A stretch of 64,000 bases of DNA. Origin: Phytobacter palmae (lineage in GTDB: Bacteria; Pseudomonadota; Gammaproteobacteria; Enterobacterales; Enterobacteriaceae). Below the pieces are notes generated by a model that worked only from the letters and a program-made list of their open reading frames with translations, did no database searches and had not been told where the DNA came from. Position numbers and translations under genes: made by a program. The DNA lies in assembly GCA_900112785.1 (NCBI GenBank), contig FONB01000005.1:124001-188000 (forward strand), in the 5' to 3' direction. Each line of letters opens with the position of its first letter. The stretch's first letter is position 1. Positions 63,384 through 64,000 of the stretch are shown one piece after another.

Positions 63384-64000
63384 ATGAAACCCATGAACTC
63401 ACTGATGAACTTTACCTCACTGAAAAATATGCGCGCTCTTTTCCCGTTTACGGCATCATCCTCTGAGGTTGTTGCCCTTATGGATATATCAAAGAAGAGG
63501 ATCGAAAGTGATTTTGCGAAAGAAGTTCACCATTATCTGGCACGCTACCCGGATACCCGACACGTTGATATTTATCTGACCGATACCAGCGGTATATTTC
63601 GCGGAAAACGCATTGCCGTCGCTGCATTAAACACACTGGCACGCGGATGTTATTTCCCGCAGTCGGTTTATACCATGGATAAAAAAGGCAAGGTCATCAG
63701 TCGGTGTGAGAATGACAATGCAGAAGATGAGCCGGATAATCTCTGTGTGCCCGTGCCCGGAACATTGCGTCCCAGCGCTCAGGATCCCCGGCATCATGCA
63801 CAATTATTACTGATGATGCGCAATGATGAAGGCGACGGTTTTGAGTACGATCCGCGCTATATTCTCGAAAAAGTCCTGGCGAAATTTCATTATCACGGTT
63901 TATATCCCGTTATCGCGCCGGAAATCGAATTTTATCTTATCGATCCGCAACAACAAAATCAGCAAGACGCCGGGTGTTTTCATTTGTCGCTCTCGGCCGC
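63384..64000 (+). CDS. PuuA-like gamma-glutamylputrescine synthetase (N-terminal part)
   Basis: The frame runs off the window end; about 205 codons are present. It resembles E. coli PuuA, a glutamine-synthetase-fold ligase: YLARYPDTRHVDIYLTD, GIFRGKRIAV, RGCYFPQSVYTMD and the ATP/metal region APEIEFYLID. PuuA joins glutamate to putrescine at the head of the Puu pathway. I start at ATG 63384 (GAGG nine bases upstream); ATGs at 63393, 63405, 63429 and 63480 are in frame and the last would begin close to the homology. The residues before 63480 may be an N-terminal extension. Confidence 0.8.
   Translation, partial: MKPMNSLMNFTSLKNMRALFPFTASSSEVVALMDISKKRIESDFAKEVHHYLARYPDTRHVDIYLTDTSGIFRGKRIAVAALNTLARGCYFPQSVYTMDKKGKVISRCENDNAEDEPDNLCVPVPGTLRPSAQDPRHHAQLLLMMRNDEGDGFEYDPRYILEKVLAKFHYHGLYPVIAPEIEFYLIDPQQQNQQDAGCFHLSLSA

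Noticed and set aside
1..64000. CRISPR arrays, tRNA/rRNA genes, integrases, complete insertion sequences
   Set aside because: None was recognised on reading either strand; no regularly spaced repeats, cloverleaf-like segments or transposase motifs were found.

Overview
This 64 kb window is a chromosomal segment from a gamma-proteobacterium of the family Enterobacteriaceae. The core is the Escherichia coli K-12 ydc/ync/ydd region in recognisable order (rlhA, ydcR-ydcSTUV-patD, ortT, ydcYZ, mnaT, curA, mcbR, yncD, yncE, ansP, yncG, pptA, yddH, nhoA, yddG). Blocks K-12 lacks are inserted into it; several of them (srfABC, a talarate/galactarate dehydratase) are known from Salmonella and Citrobacter-type genomes. 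A Citrobacter/Enterobacter/Salmonella-like host fits best, but the genus cannot be fixed from the sequence alone. I saw no rRNA, tRNA, CRISPR array, prophage or intact insertion sequence.

Layout. 1-5.7 kb: 3' end of rlhA, a soluble FIST-domain chemoreceptor, and a short-Q-loop cytochrome bd oxidase operon (cydA-cydB-DUF2474) on the minus strand. 5.8-12.9 kb: the MocR regulator ydcR and the ydcSTUV-patD putrescine uptake and aminobutyraldehyde oxidation operon. 13-24.5 kb: an accessory block between patD and ydcY. It holds four small genes of unknown role, a tandem pair of OrtT/GhoT-like membrane toxins, the srfABC operon and an orphan DppA-like binding protein. 24.5-35.2 kb: ydcZ, mnaT, an XRE-cupin regulator, curA, mcbR, an HBM-type chemoreceptor, yncD/yncE and ansP. 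35.7-42.4 kb: a seven-gene operon resembling Bacillus subtilis yxeKLMNOP, for S-substituted cysteine salvage, with an added flavin monooxygenase. 42.5-46.5 kb: talarate/galactarate dehydratase with a divergent LacI regulator, a small P-loop kinase, yncG and pptA. 46.6-56.8 kb: yddH, a YbiC-like dehydrogenase, a diguanylate cyclase, an Fe3+/AfuABC-type ABC transporter, nhoA, a RES-Xre toxin-antitoxin pair and yddG. 57-64 kb: PPK2, an AraJ-like exporter, a decayed gene-poor stretch, a STY0300-like secreted protein, a VOC protein, an ABC-F ATPase preceded by a probable regulatory leader peptide, and the start of a PuuA-like glutamate ligase cut by the window end.

Themes are polyamine and sulfur-amino-acid scavenging, chemotaxis, stress- or toxin-linked membrane proteins, and accessory regulation. 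The points most worth a second look are: the leader peptide with competing hairpins before the ABC-F gene; SrfABC as a possible actin-like/dynamin-like/membrane machine; the tandem OrtT toxins; the yxe-like operon; and the palindromic operators beside the talarate and RES-Xre loci.
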